From Amoebidium appalachense (lineage: Eukaryota > Ichthyosporea): a DNA stretch of 64,000 nt. The translations under genes were made by a program, and so were the position numbers. The notes under the pieces were generated by a model. It was not told where the DNA came from and made no database searches. It saw only the letters and a program-made list of their open reading frames with translations. Positions within the stretch are counted from its first letter, which is position 1; each line of letters begins with the position of its first letter. Shown here in pieces: positions 22,367 to 59,910 of the stretch. The stretch is from contig CAVNZM010000004.1 of NCBI GenBank assembly GCA_963693365.1, forward strand, positions 2,666,001 to 2,730,000, read 5' to 3'.

Positions 22367-23123
22367 GTGTGCGGTTAGAGGTGGGGGGGGGGGGGGGGGG
22401 GGGGGGGTCCTGTGTGGGTGCTTGCCGCTGCATAACCCCCGGCACCAAACTGTGATGGTGCAGCAAAAAAGTAGTCAATGCCCCCAAAAGAACGTCTAGA
22501 GCCCACATGCCCACTACCATCACATGACGCACACACTGTCACACACAACACACCATGACAACCACCGTAGGAGCAGAAACAACATCAACGGCAACACCAG
22601 GTGGAAAACTTTGGCAACGTCAAAAAAAAGGTAAAACTTAAGTAAAATAGCGTAAAACAATGGATTCAGATCACTTTGTTTCTTGTCCACTTTACTGTTA
22701 CCAGGTTAGCTTACTGATTGGACACATCAGAGGGTGTGCGCGTGCCCGTGTTTGGGGGGGAGGGGGCGGAGGGGAGGCATGTTCAAGCACACACAACACA
22801 AAACCGTGAAATAACACAGTGTCACGTGCATTATTTCTTCTCGAGAGTGACACCGATAATTTCATAACAAACCACCCACACCATGCTCAAAATATTTCCC
22901 ATCCCGTGGAAACACACACCGATTATCCGTGCACACCCACCACCTACCCTCCCACAAAAAATGCAAAAATGGTGCCGGTGCATATCCATAAATCCACACC
23001 CACACACTACACCCATCTACCCAAACCTGTCTCATGTTCACTCTGCCCCCTCCCTTCCCCTCCCGCCGTCCCCCTTCCCCCCGCAACACACACACACACA
23101 AACATACGCACACACACACACGG

Positions 23124-23154
<31 letters not shown>

Positions 23155-23157
23155 CAC

Positions 23158-23205
<48 letters not shown>

Positions 23206-24946
23206 GCACGCACGCACGCACGCATGCACGCACGCACACACACACACACACACCTCACACGTCAAACTCATCCATCCCCTCCGGATTCCCCATGCAAGCA
23301 CACATTCCCAAACACACGTGCCCTAATACACATACCCATATGCATGCATTCTAGTGCAGTTTCGTGAAAATTTGTGGTACGTGCACCATGTAGGATGTTT
23401 TGCGCTATTCACTTCCCTTGTGCTTTATCATTTGTGAGTAGTAATTTGGGGGAGAAGAGAGGCTCAAAGGCAGAAAATCAAGCAAAACACGGAATTTCAA
23501 ATGTTGCATAGGCAAGTGAGAGTGCAGAGTTTCCCCTTTCTATTGACCTTGCCTTCCAATCTGCCGTCTCTTAATTGAACAAAGGAAGAGCGTAGAAACG
23601 TAAAGAGTTAAGAAACACCTCGCTAGCAAACTAGTTTGGGAAGGAGAGAAGCGGGAAAGAGATCTGAAAATGTCCAGAAGGGAAAAGTTAACTAAAAATG
23701 GCCCGAAGAAGTTTGAAAGGGCACCGAGTGAATTTTTAGGGGGCGCAACCTATCTCAAAAATGTGACATATCAAACGCCTCAGGTTCAAGGGGAAAAAGA
23801 GAAGAAAATTTTGGCATAAGATGGAAACAGAAGAATCAAACCAAACACAAGACTCATTTCTTTTCCTCGCATATGACAATTGAAGAGCACCGAAGAAAAC
23901 CGACGATTAACAGGGTAAAAGAAAGACGTCAATGTAGGGGAAACAGTGCTTAGGGTGCACCAAATTGAGGCACTAGGTAAAACAGCTTTAGGGTCAGTCA
24001 TCAACCATACAAAAAAATTAGGCAAAGAACCCATAACACGGTGGTGATGGCCTCTGTGGCTCCTGGAAGGCACACACACCCACATCTTTCAAGCACTGGT
24101 GTTGAAAGTAGGCAGGAGAGAAAAAAAACGACCCAAGGCAGGTGTAGCTTTCGTTTTGAAAAAAAAAAGGGAAACAGAACTTTTAAATGAACAAGGAAAA
24201 AGGTGAAGTGGGAGTGAATAAACGAGGACTTACAGGGTTTCTGGTGTTATCTGGGCAGCTGTAAAGCGAACTTCGAAAAGTATGTCATATGCATACGACT
24301 ACAACACGTGTGTCAGACAACACCATGGCCAAATAAATTTCAACCTTTATAAATATATCACATGAAACAATACACATGAAAACGGCGTATAGCATTCATG
24401 TTCAAGTGAAGTGCTTTTTTCTTTTCGATTTCTGGTCTCTCTCTTTTCTCTCTCCCTCCCTCTTTTTTACGTTTTCAAGTCTTCCTTCCTCGATCGCGCG
24501 ATCAATCAAAGGGCTGATGGGATTTTGCCACGCTTTCCCATGAGCCACTGAGCCAAACTTCATGCACGCTGCTTGCCAGATGGCGGGCGATGGAGGCGAG
24601 ATGTGTGCACTTGTCTGCTTGTGTACACTAAAACACACAGGAAACACGGTAGCTACTATGTATAGCTACACGTCCTCTGCTCCAGACCTCCACTGAGCAC
24701 GTGTAGATGCACAGTATTTATACGTATACAGCATTATTACAGTAGCGACTGCATGCATGATAGTGTACTGCGGTGTATACGTACACATTTATCAAGCTGG
24801 CCTCCTCGTTCCATCGCCCGAAATCGTTGCAGCAGCAGCATGTCCAGTCTACATCTGGCGGCTGCTTGCTTTGAATAATGGTGTCGTGATACGTATATAA
24901 GGGGGCAGAATGTAGTCCAGAAATCGACGTCATGGTCGGGTTTTTT

Positions 24947-24948
<2 letters not shown>
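22367..24948. other. Intergenic: homologous gene 5' flank, CA repeats, unique sequence
   Basis: The ~110 nt above 22366 match the 5' flank of the other gene copy. CA-rich microsatellites fill about 23088-23255, including (GCAC)n. From 23.4 to 24.9 kb the sequence is unique. Frames such as 24402-24647 (-) look mildly protein-like at their C-terminal end but have no splice or family support, so I do not call a gene. Confidence 0.5.

Positions 24949-24949
<1 letters not shown>

Positions 24950-25018
<69 letters not shown>
24950..25018. repeat. Uninterrupted poly(G) of about 69 nt
   Basis: This is one of the longest pure homopolymers in the window. It is preceded by TTTTTTCC on the plus strand, fitting the T-then-G polarity noted elsewhere. 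Confidence 0.95.
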
Positions 25019-25020
<2 letters not shown>

Positions 25021-25118
25021 GGGGGAGGGGGAGCATGGCCGGCGGCCCGACTGAGGTGCCGCAGATGTAACCGAGTACATAAAGGTACTTATCTATTGAT
25101 CATTTATGTCTTGTTGGC

Positions 25119-25400
<282 letters not shown>

Positions 25401-25440
25401 GGAGGGGGGGGGGGGGGGGGAGGGGGGGGGGGGAGGGGGG

Positions 25441-26009
25441 GGTCAATCACGTGCACCTGTACTTTGTATTAGAGGCATTCGACAAAATCAAGTGCATAAG
25501 AAGCCTTGGTGGATGTGGACACCGGGGTGAGGGAGGGAAGAGAGGGAGGGGAAGGCCCTGGGGGAGGGGGGAATCGTACACCCTGCAAAATCCCAGAAAG
25601 TGGCACAGTCTACCTTGAAGCCTGCATATGCATGTCACAGTGCCACATTAGCTAACCGTAGGCTAGCACTGATGCATCCGAAATGTACTCTGATCGGAGA
25701 ACTTAGCGGCCATAAGTACTCTGACCGCAGTACTTTAGGAATGCTTGTTTCGGAAGGATACCGCGAGCTATTGGGGCCCAGGAGCCCGCTTTTTTTTGTA
25801 CAGCCAGTAAGAAAACATAAGTTTACACCTTTTTTGTCTTTGGTACGGTAACTAACAAGGCCTTCCCTAGCTTTTATTGGTTGCCGACGCTGTTGCAAGT
25901 TTTTGAATTCATGCTCGACAACAACATGATTCATGATCAAACGGACGAAACTTGCTGAGTCCGCGAACACAACAAGCCATGGGTTTCATGTGAAAGATGA
26001 GCGCCCAAC
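25441..26009. other. 5' flank of the piggyBac gene
   Basis: Unique sequence. The word GTACTCTGAYCG occurs twice close together (about 25688 and 25720), and a related form (GTACTCTGGTTGG) lies downstream of the transposase at about 28635. A short inverted repeat, AAGTACT-N8-AGTACTT, sits at about 25715. I find no TTAA with matching terminal inverted repeats on both sides. Confidence 0.4.
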
Positions 26010-28043
26010 ATGGCCAAAACATTAGACCCAATAGAGTCACTTTATTCTGGAGCTCGTGTCTGTTGTTTTGCATACATATTTGACGGGGTTCAGGGGGAAG
26101 ATTTCACAGATGACACCACACGTTGGTCTTACAAGAAGTTCGGCCTGAGTTGGGACACACAAATACTGGTTGGCACAGTAGTGAAACGATGCAAGACAAA
26201 CGAAGGCAGTGAATGGAAAGTAAAGTTTGATTTTGACGGTACCACAGAAGTAGTTCTGCGCCATCAGCTAACTTTAATAGATGAAGAAGACAGTGAACAC
26301 ACAAGTAGCGAGCTAGAGAGTGATAGTGACGAAGATCCAGATGGAGACATCCAACAAGTAGAGATTCCTGTCACAGACAGTGAGAATGAAGATGAGATAG
26401 AACTTGTAGATGAACAAGTAGAGTTACCTACCCCCACCGACCCCACGTGCACCTTGCAATGGACCATTCCAGATGAGCAAGTACTTGACAAAAGAACAGG
26501 CCCACGCAGAAAACCAACCATTCCACTAGCACTAAACAAGCGCAAGAGTGTTCTGTGTTTGTTTGAACACTTCATGCCTATGGAGTATCTCTTCACAGCA
26601 GTCATTCCACTCACAAACGAAGTAGGTCGTGCACGTTACAAAAATTGGGTTGACTTAACCCCGGGTGAGCTACTTAGGTGGTTGGGTATGTGGATTTACA
26701 TGGCTGGAACATTCGAACCCGGCTCGAGATCGAACTACTGGACGTCGGCAGCAGAGAACCCAAGCCACATATTTCCCGTACACGACTTTGCCCGCTTCAT
26801 GACCGAACACCGGTTCGAAAACATCCGTGCCTGCTTTACCGTCACCGACATCACTCAATATCCGGAGGATGATCCACTGAAAGACACACGCGGTTTCATG
26901 GAAGCACTGCAGAGTCGGTGCCGTTGCTCTATCGAGCCCGGGGATGAATTATGCGAAGACGAGGCCATCTTTGCCAGCTATCATTGCAACCTTCCGTGCC
27001 AAATCTATATAAAACGAAAACCCCACCCTCTCGGTCAAGAAATAAAAACTCTACACGACTGTGTAACCAACATACTCATTAACTTCGAAATGAACGAGGG
27101 GAAGCTTAGGATGGCAAGCAAACCGTACCGACAGTTGGGAGCTGGAACAGGCACCACCTTGCGTCTTCTAACCCCAAGGGCCAACCCCACCCACCGTAAC
27201 CCCAGAACGATCGTCGGAGACAGCTGGTTTGGGTCAGTAACCGGGACAAGGGAAGTGTACAAAATCGGATTCTACGCACTTTTCAATGTCAAAACCGCAA
27301 CCAGAGACTTTCCCCTCAACATGTTGGACCTTCTATGTGAGGAAGGACGTGGTGTATGGTCGGAGGCAGTGTGCAGTGTGGACGGAGTAGACCTCGTTGC
27401 GGTGTTATGGAGAAACAAGAACTACAGTATGAAAGTGATCACCTCATGTTCAAGTACTCAGCCGGGTCAACCGAGAAAATCACGAAACGGAAATGACGTC
27501 CCCCAACCGAAAGCAGTCGAAGAATACTTCGAAAACTACAACATGGCCGATATATTCAACAAAACACGAATGTTAAACGGCTCTGTGGACGAAGCCTTGG
27601 GCACTAAACGTCACCAACTCCGCACCTTTGGGGGGCTTCTGGGGTTTGTAGTAGCAAACGTACACTTTGCATACAGATACTTTGGCAAATCCACAAACAC
27701 GAGCATGGACACAAGGCGTGAGCTAGCAGAAGCACTCATATGCAACCCCCACCTGCCTGCACTAGAATACCCCCTTCCCCCTGCTGCTCCTGCCCCCCAT
27801 GCTCTACACGGACACCAGCGTGCCAGAAAAGAAAGAAAAGGTAGATGCGTTCTCTGCTTTAGGAACAAAGGGGAACGCCACCAGACACATACCTACTGCA
27901 TCAAGTGTAATGTGTTTCTCTGCAATGATCAAACACGTGCATGCTTCGAAAACCACATCACACATGGTGTTCCTCCACGCACACGCACCCAAGTCAACAC
28001 AAACACAGGCCCGGTACGATCACGCAGAAACACTACACGTTAA
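26010..28043 (+). CDS. piggyBac-family transposase (DDE_Tnp_1_7)
   Basis: This is an intact, intron-less 677-aa frame starting at an ATG in a good context. Residues ~12-92 (ILVGTVVKR ... WKVKFDFDGTTEVVLRHQL) look like a small Tudor/chromo-like beta-barrel. An acidic linker follows (~91-140), then the piggyBac domain from ~175 to 555. The catalytic Asp candidates are D317 (CEDEAIF), D404 (VGDSWFGS) and D514 (NMADIFNK). The position of the second Asp in the usual VDxxDQ motif is Asn (N517). The KPHPLG motif after D317 fits the family. The C-terminus (residues ~613-649) is a cysteine-rich zinc-binding domain (CVLC, CIKC, C638, C645, H649) typical of DNA end recognition. The protein should cut and paste DNA at TTAA sites in the nucleus. 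The absence of stops suggests recent activity or domestication. Confidence 0.94.
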   Translation: MAKTLDPIESLYSGARVCCFAYIFDGVQGEDFTDDTTRWSYKKFGLSWDTQILVGTVVKRCKTNEGSEWKVKFDFDGTTEVVLRHQLTLIDEEDSEHTSSELESDSDEDPDGDIQQVEIPVTDSENEDEIELVDEQVELPTPTDPTCTLQWTIPDEQVLDKRTGPRRKPTIPLALNKRKSVLCLFEHFMPMEYLFTAVIPLTNEVGRARYKNWVDLTPGELLRWLGMWIYMAGTFEPGSRSNYWTSAAENPSHIFPVHDFARFMTEHRFENIRACFTVTDITQYPEDDPLKDTRGFMEALQSRCRCSIEPGDELCEDEAIFASYHCNLPCQIYIKRKPHPLGQEIKTLHDCVTNILINFEMNEGKLRMASKPYRQLGAGTGTTLRLLTPRANPTHRNPRTIVGDSWFGSVTGTREVYKIGFYALFNVKTATRDFPLNMLDLLCEEGRGVWSEAVCSVDGVDLVAVLWRNKNYSMKVITSCSSTQPGQPRKSRNGNDVPQPKAVEEYFENYNMADIFNKTRMLNGSVDEALGTKRHQLRTFGGLLGFVVANVHFAYRYFGKSTNTSMDTRRELAEALICNPHLPALEYPLPPAAPAPHALHGHQRARKERKGRCVLCFRNKGERHQTHTYCIKCNVFLCNDQTRACFENHITHGVPPRTRTQVNTNTGPVRSRRNTTR

Positions 28044-29171
28044 AGTACCTTCTGCCCACTGGTCAGTTTCTGTACATTGCGCAACACTCATTTGTCGTTT
28101 TCGGATTAGGGGTGATTTGTTTGGTTTTTATTCGTTTCTTCGAAACTGTTTGTGGTAACTAGATGCTAAAAGGGTTATTTGAAGTGTGTGTACCGAAAAA
28201 AACGAATTTGAAAGCTGATGTCAATGTTTCTCAAACGAAAAAATGCACCTGTGGTGCAAAAGCAACAACGTGAACGTTTAAAGTATGCATCTTTGGCACG
28301 CATTTGTAACAAGTTTGACGTTTTTCTTGGCTCAGGCCTATGGCCTCCCGGTGCCAGAACCCGTAAAGTGCAAAATAAGCCATACCAACAAGCATTCCGA
28401 GAAATTATTGTAGTCATGGGGTGCGCAAACACTACAAAGTTCTCCGTAAATTGAAGCTCAAAATCGTTGAATGCCTACCATTACTTACTAAGCCACTACC
28501 CCGCCAAGAATTTTTCTACGGTTTTTTTGTGATGTGCTTGTTCCCTGTCACGTTAGGGTAAAATGGTGAGAAAAAGAGAGTAACACGTGCAAAACTGACC
28601 CTGCGCCAGGCGTTTTTATACGATGACGTCATACAGTACTCTGGTTGGAGCATTTATCGATTCAGGTCGGATCACTGGTCTAGACTGTAATCAACCGTAG
28701 CCTTTTCAATAGAAACCCCCTTCGGCTTTCAACTGAGACAACCCGTGGCATGCGCACCTGCGCGTGCCAGTGGCCCAGGGGCCGGCAGCCCAAGCCAGCG
28801 CTACTCCGGATCCCGACTCTATCTCAAAGCTGATTGGGTTAGCCGGCACCGCTGAGCCACACAAAAAAATGCACAACCATCGATCAAGTTGCTGTGAAAC
28901 TGTGCTGCAAACGAAAACGAACGGCCAATGCAAAGCAACAGACGCTAGCAAACAGAGTATTTTGAAGTAGCATTGGGAAGTGCTGGGCTAGGCTTTCTGC
29001 TTTCTTGATATATATTGGCCCTGTAAGAAAAGAATGTGTTAGTAGCCGAACGAAGCAAAGTACCGCGAGATATCAATATTTTGCGTGCTGTTTCCACCAT
29101 CATACGTGACCTGGTGCGGGTAACATGGAAGAGCACGAAATAGTCGGGAATCGGATATAAACGAGAGGGAG
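28044..29171. other. Intergenic between piggyBac and the SGSM-like gene; contains a CRE palindrome
   Basis: No gene is supported. A perfect TGACGTCA lies at 28624-28631, about 550 nt before the SGSM-like start codon. A TATAAA occurs at about 29155, too close to the ATG to be a normal TATA box for that start. Confidence 0.5.
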
Positions 29172-54400
<25,229 letters not shown>

Positions 54401-54406
54401 AATAAA
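54401..54406 (+). promoter_or_regulatory. Poly(A) signal of the SGSM-like gene, directly after the stop codon
   Basis: AATAAA begins on the base right after the TAG stop at 54398-54400, so the 3' UTR would be very short if this signal is used. Confidence 0.6.
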
Positions 54407-55455
54407 GTCCTGCGACACATACATGGACAGATCGTAAATAATTGAATGTCGTTTTTTTTTGTTTTTTTTTTGGCCCTGTTGCAGTGGTGCAGATATAGCT
54501 ATAGTGTGTGGGTAGTACTAGTAGATGTAACAAGTTTATCGCTAATGTAGCATGTTGGTTCGAACATTCATATCTTCAGCTGGTGTCGAGTAAACAGTGC
54601 ACGGCAAGTGGGAGTCGAAATTTATTGACCTGGAAGTAAAACGACCATATTTTTTGATGTTAACCCAATTGATCTAAATCTTGTGTGTGCCCTGACTTTC
54701 GTGAATGAAAACGAAAAACCACTAGTGGCTATATGCGAGATACTTTATGTTTGTATAGTCAGGTGTCCAGCACTAAGATGTTTTGGCAAACACACGCGTG
54801 AAAGTGAATGTAAATGTCCTCCTATACAGACCTCCCAGAGTACCATGATCTGTTGACCTAACCATTCACGGGCTTTTTTTTGGTTAATTTTAATCACGGT
54901 CAAGCAGCTATCTACAAAGGCCAAAGTGTTTCGTATGCTGCAGTCTTATACACTTGTGCTTTTTGCCAATAGCATAGCTAATGTTGTAAACAATAAAATC
55001 GGACAAAGCAGATACTGAGCTCGAGCTTGCAATTGAGTCCTCACGGTGCACCTGGCAAGGATGAAGCCGCCCGTGTGTGAGTTTAGGCATGTACTGTGGG
55101 GAGGGTGCAGGTGGCCATGTTGGTGGTGGCGGCGGCGGTGGTGATTTGTGTGTGTGTGTGTGTGTGTGTGTTGGGGGGAGGGGGGGGAGGGGCTGTCCTA
55201 CAGATTTATGTACTTGGACGCAGCCAGTTTACCAGAGAAAACCCGGCCGGACGTGGGGGGATGGGGGCGGGGCCCCGGGCGGCGGGGGGGGGGGGGGGGG
55301 GGGGGGGAGAATAGAAGGAAGGGAGGGAGAGAGGGAGGGGAGGGGCATGGGAGGAGGGAGAATCCAAAAGGAAGAGGCGACGGTAAAGTGAGCTGGTGCT
55401 CCGGGGCCGGGGGGCGGGGGGGGGGGAGACCTGAGGATGAAAGAAAACTTGAGCT

Positions 55456-55493
<38 letters not shown>

Positions 55494-56790
55494 ACTACCA
55501 ACAGAAGATGGTGACATGATTTTCCCGACCAGTAACAAGCTTCAGCTATTATTAGCTGATATTATAAAGAACCTCAGATATTCAGTTCTATAGGTCTAAA
55601 CAGTGGTTTCGTAGCCGGTGTCGTGATCGATCATAAGCAGTGTCCGAACTCAGAATCGGCGTGTGGGATATACAGCGTAGATACGTATACGCCGAAAATT
55701 GCACGTGGTTGCAACATGAAAGTACGTCTTTCTTCGGTTTGTGTGTGTGTGTGTGTATGTTTTGTGTGGGTGGGTGGTGTTGGTGGTAGTGGGGTGTGGG
55801 GAGAGGGGGTGGCTTGCTGAGCCCGCGGGTACCGTGACACATCCCGGCGCATGTCAGGAACCAAAACAGGAACACTGTGTGCCGAGTCGCTCCCAGCGCA
55901 AATGAGGGTCTTCGTTTTCCCACCTCTATCGCTAACTACAACTACAACTATTCGCTTAGATTGCTCATACTTTTCAAAACCATGGAGTACTTCGGTTTGT
56001 GTGTGTGTGTATGTATGTTTTGTGTGGGTGGGTGTGTGGTGTTGGTGGTAGTGGGGTGGGGGGAGAGGGGGTGGCTGGCTGAGCCCGCGGGTACCGTGAC
56101 ACATCCCGGCGCATGTCAGAAACCAAAACAGGAACACTGTGTGCCGAGTCGCTCCCAGCGCAAGTGAGGGTCTTCGTTTTCCCACCTCTATCGCTAACTA
56201 CAACTACAACTATTCGCTTAGATTGCACCTTAGTCCTTTCGAACAGCGAGATGAAATGAGTACGCGTACAAACAGCTTTTATCCTTAGTTATTATAAAGA
56301 AAGAGAAGTAACGGCTTTGCCCTCTTCTTTGTGTTCTATTTGTTTTTCATAAAAGATGAAAGGGAAGAAACAGCTGTTCGAGGTCAGTGTTTTGCCTTTT
56401 TGGCGGGCTACAGCCGGAAAGAGTAACGGTCGAACGGCCGGAATTCCCGCTTCATAAAATTTGAATTCATGCGCTGTGACAAGAAACCAATAAAAATATG
56501 AAAAACAGAGAAGGGTAAAACTGCTGAACAGAGAAGAGTAGAAATCGTCCAGAAACAAGGTTTTTCGACGTATAAATAGCTTCTTTTCATGTTAGATAAC
56601 TATATTGTAAATAATTATAGGAGAGAAATGGCTTTTACCATCTATTTCGCATTATTTTCTATTTTGAAGTTGGTTTTTCCAGCCAATCAGCGCACGCCAT
56701 TTTCCCGCCCACTCGCCTCGCAGGCCCTGGCCAACACATGATCACAACGGATCACTCCTTCTCACGCGTCAGTCTGCAGGTCTTAGGTTT
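54407..56790. other. Intergenic between the SGSM-like gene and CKS1
   Basis: Unique sequence to about 55.1 kb, G-rich tracts at 55172-55490, and a tandem duplication at 55.73-56.23 kb (separate entry). From 56.3 kb the composition is ordinary and probably includes the CKS1 promoter. I find no TATA box in a clear position. A CCAATC word (56679) lies some 100 nt before the likely transcript start. Confidence 0.45.
55731..56227. repeat. Direct tandem duplication, ~258-bp unit, two copies
   Basis: Both copies start CTTCGGTTTGTGTGTGTG, contain GAGCCCGCGGGTACCGTGAC and end ACTATTCGCTTAGATTGC. They differ at a handful of bases and in TG-repeat length. The minus-strand frames across them are open, but the differences are not biased to third positions, so coding is not supported. 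Confidence 0.9.
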
Positions 56791-56799
56791 CTAAAAAAG

Positions 56800-56913
56800 T
56801 CGCAAAAAAACATCGGTGGAAACTTTAGCTCATTGCTGAAAGACAACCAAAACTTTAAAGAGTTGCACCTCCACCTCGCTCTAGTTCTAGTTACTCGCCT
56901 TTTAGCACGCCAG
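56800..56913 (+). other. Probable 5' UTR exon of CKS1
   Basis: The segment ends CACGCCAG|GTGAGCGCC, a strong donor, and the next strong acceptor (CTTCTTCCCCAG, ending at 57188) lies 9 nt before the CKS1 ATG. The start is a guess. Confidence 0.5.
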
Positions 56914-57197
56914 GTGAGCGCCTGTCTCCTAAACGCCTTTTCGTCTCGCCGTTGTTTTGGGGCATTCTCGCAGGTGGTGTCCCGTTCGAACTCTTGTGAG
57001 CATCGCTCTTGGTAAAGGTGTGTTCTTGCCTAGTGTTGTTCAAAATCATCAGTGCTATTGGACAATCAAACTTTCTGAGATTCACAGAAGAACAACCAGC
57101 TTCTTTCAACAAGCTTCATCACGTTTCCGTTGCGGTCAGGGTGCTCTCACTATGACTTGTTCCCTTTGCTAACCTGCTTCTTCCCCAGACAGCCAAC

Positions 57198-58126
57198 ATG
57201 CCTGCCGACCAGATTTTCTACTCTGAGCGCTATTACGACGAGAAGTATGAATACAGGTGACTTCCCTTCCCCTACTTCGTTACATAAACCCTCTTTGAAG
57301 TTAACACTTGGTGTAGCTGCCAGCAAGTAACGGTGTTCACGGTTGTGTGTTCTGGTTTCTGTAAGCTAGCGCTTGTGTGTTCACTCCTACTTAGGCATTT
57401 TGTAAAGGAGCGGTACTGTGTTTTGCTTCACTCAAGAGTCACGGATGTTTTTATATTCTGGGTTTTACAACTCACGAAGAAAACGACACCTGTTTGCATC
57501 CCCCTGATAAGGTGCCGTACTGCAGTGTTTCTCTTTGCGTTGTGTTTTCCAAGTTTGCTGACCGATAAGGGAATTTTGTCACACACAACAGCTTTTGTGC
57601 TTCTGTCATACAGAGCACTCTAACAATGGGGAAAGGAATACCTGCACGAGCATTCATTGCCTTTATAATAGTGCAAATCTGCCCCTCGTCTTGCTAGTCT
57701 GTGTGTTTGTAGGAATATCCTTATAGATCTAGTTTCTGGTGAAGACTCAGCTTCCAACTTGGGTCTCTCTATGAAGAATCCTTGTCTGGTAGTGAGCAAG
57801 ACACTTTCCTCCCCTCACCTCCCCCCCCCCCCCCACCACCACCACAACCACCACCACCTCCTCCTCCTCCTCCTTTTTTAGATTGTGTTTCATGAAGAAG
57901 CGTGCTAACATCTATACTATTTTGCAGACACGTAATTCTTCCCAAGGACATCTCCGAGAAGGTGCCCAAGGACCACTTGATGTCCGAGACGGAGTGGCGA
58001 AACCTTGGTGTCCAGCAGTCCCGGGGGTGGGTGCATTATATGATCCACAAGCCAGAGCCCCATATTCTTCTCTTCCGGCGCCTGCACAGTGAATCCAACG
58101 CACCGATTCCAAACATTGACGCGTAG
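57198..58126 (+). CDS. CKS1: Cyclin-dependent kinase regulatory subunit CKS1
   Basis: Exon 1 is 57198-57256 and exon 2 is 57928-58126, with the junction inside an Arg codon (TACAG|GTGACT ... TTTTGCAG|ACAC). The product is 85 aa. It contains the hallmarks of the family: [40 protein letters not shown], and the [12 protein letters not shown] beta-hinge strand. The anion pocket that reads phosphothreonine is represented by the Arg of YRHV, the Arg/Trp of EWRNLG and the HILLFR segment. CKS proteins bind CDK1/CDK2 and tether multi-phosphorylated substrates. The protein lacks the insertion seen in fungal CKS and is closest in pattern to animal CKS1/2. The short C-terminal tail ([13 protein letters not shown]) is not conserved. 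Confidence 0.97.
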
Positions 58127-59910
58127 GAGGTGCGATGTTCTGATATTTGCACGATAGAACAGAGCAGTCAAGCATGGGATTGTGTGCTTAAGACTTCAGC
58201 GCGTGATTCTTACTTCAGCTCGTGAGCCAGGCCAGCCGTACTGCTGTCTGGTCGTCAAGTCATATAGATGGTAAACCCTAGCTGGCGTTCAAGGACCTTA
58301 TGTGTTTGGCCTGAATAACCGGTAGGGTATGTATAGTTTGCTCGACAAAACTTGAGTGTACTGCAGCAAGTGGGGTATATTTTCGAAACAGAAGTGAAAT
58401 AAAGTTAGGTGAAACCACAATGACTGCAAGGATGGCCATGCGTCTTTGTGCAAACTGCACAGATCTTGCTGTACACGGGTATATCAGTCAGCTAAAGCTT
58501 GTTCGACATGGAGCCATACATTCTGTATGGTGATTTGGTTGCTTGATAACAGTGTAACGTGTATATGCCGACACCTCTTTTCTTCCCTTATTCCCTACTG
58601 TGCAGCATACAGGTTATAGTCCCAAATTCCCTGTAACACCTCCCCACACCCCACTTCCCTGCCCTCCTTGGGTGCACGCTGTCACTGTTCAGCTTTCTTT
58701 GGGCCTCCGCATATTTCTTACGGGGATTTAGCCTGTTGGTGTGCAGCTCTATTATGCAATCGTGTTCATCTTATTCCGATCCCCACTCCCCCCCCCCCCT
58801 TCTCCTTCCATCCCCCCCCCCCCCAACCCACCCACCCACGCAAATGATAGATATATGTGCAAGCCTTTGGCATGATGCAACGATTGTGTGCAACTCTCAG
58901 TTTCCGTACACCGTGACTACGGTTTCTTGGCAGCTTTCCAGTCATCCTCTCCTCACGTTCGGAAATCCTCTATTACCTTCTTCATGGGCCAAACGTGCCA
59001 TGCATGTATGCCGCACGTATATACACGACGGTGTGTAATGCGCGTTGGTGCACTTGTTACAGTGCACGTGTGTGTGTGTGTTTGTGGAGGAAAAGGCGGG
59101 GGGGAGGAGGGGGACTGCTTAACCGAAGTGATGCAAGCGCGCAGGTGATTCTAAATTTCCATCTGATGACCGTGATCTGAAAGAACGCATGCACTTTCAC
59201 CGTGAGTGCCGTATGTATGCCTTGATAGAAAGGCATGAGGGGATGGTCTGGCATTCAGTACAGTACCCATTTCAGGTGATCTAATAGACTATATAGTTAG
59301 TTGCATGCATCGCCTACACGCACGCGTGTGGCTACAAGCAGGTCTGATGGTCACAGCAAGCACTGCCGACCCTGGCCCACCTGGGTCGACCACGCCACCC
59401 ACTACCAAAAGCAACTCCAGCCTCCCTTCATGACGTCATTTAGACTTGTTGTGAGTGGCTTAGAGCGCACCCTTTACCTATTTTGGTGCTATTGTACATT
59501 TGATGATTGGCTGAGCCCCACAGAGAACTCCATGGGAAAACGTTGAACCAGACCGGCAGCCAGGGCTGGCTGTCTCAGTGAGGCTCTTGAGCTGCCAAGC
59601 TCATCAGCGCAGACGTTTTGTTTGTGCATATCAATAATTCTTGATTTCTATTTGTGGACACTCGTGTACATATAGGCGATACGCGGCTTGCAGTCGGCAT
59701 GTAGCTTGAGAAGATATTTAGCACATCAGCTCTTTTCACAACCAGCACCATTAACACAACTAGCAAACAAGCAAGAAGACTCAAGCTGCGAGAATCGAGG
59801 GGTATGGGCCAAACCATTACACGCAAGGCTAACCGCGTACAGACAAGTAGGGGGACACGCATATACACACGCACATAAAACCTACGCTTGCACGGGCGCT
59901 TTGACTGAGA
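58127..59910. other. Intergenic between CKS1 and the proline-rich gene
   Basis: It includes the CKS1 3' UTR, short C tracts at 58789-58825, and unique sequence. A perfect TGACGTCA lies at 59431-59438, about 480 nt before the next start codon. No further gene is seen. Confidence 0.5.
58398..58403 (+). promoter_or_regulatory. Poly(A) signal of CKS1
   Basis: AATAAA lies 272 nt after the CKS1 stop codon and is the first canonical signal downstream. Confidence 0.7.

Noticed and set aside
23786-24085. 99-aa minus-strand frame
   Set aside because: No recognisable motif, no splice support, and random-like composition.
24402-24647. Minus-strand C-terminal-like peptide rich in Lys/Glu at its end
   Set aside because: There is no acceptor, no upstream exon and no poly(A) signal on that strand, and the composition of the end is purine-rich low complexity.
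25441-28700. TTAA-flanked terminal inverted repeats of the piggyBac element
   Set aside because: No TTAA was found on the left within ~570 nt, and no inverted pair matches on both sides; ends cannot be placed.
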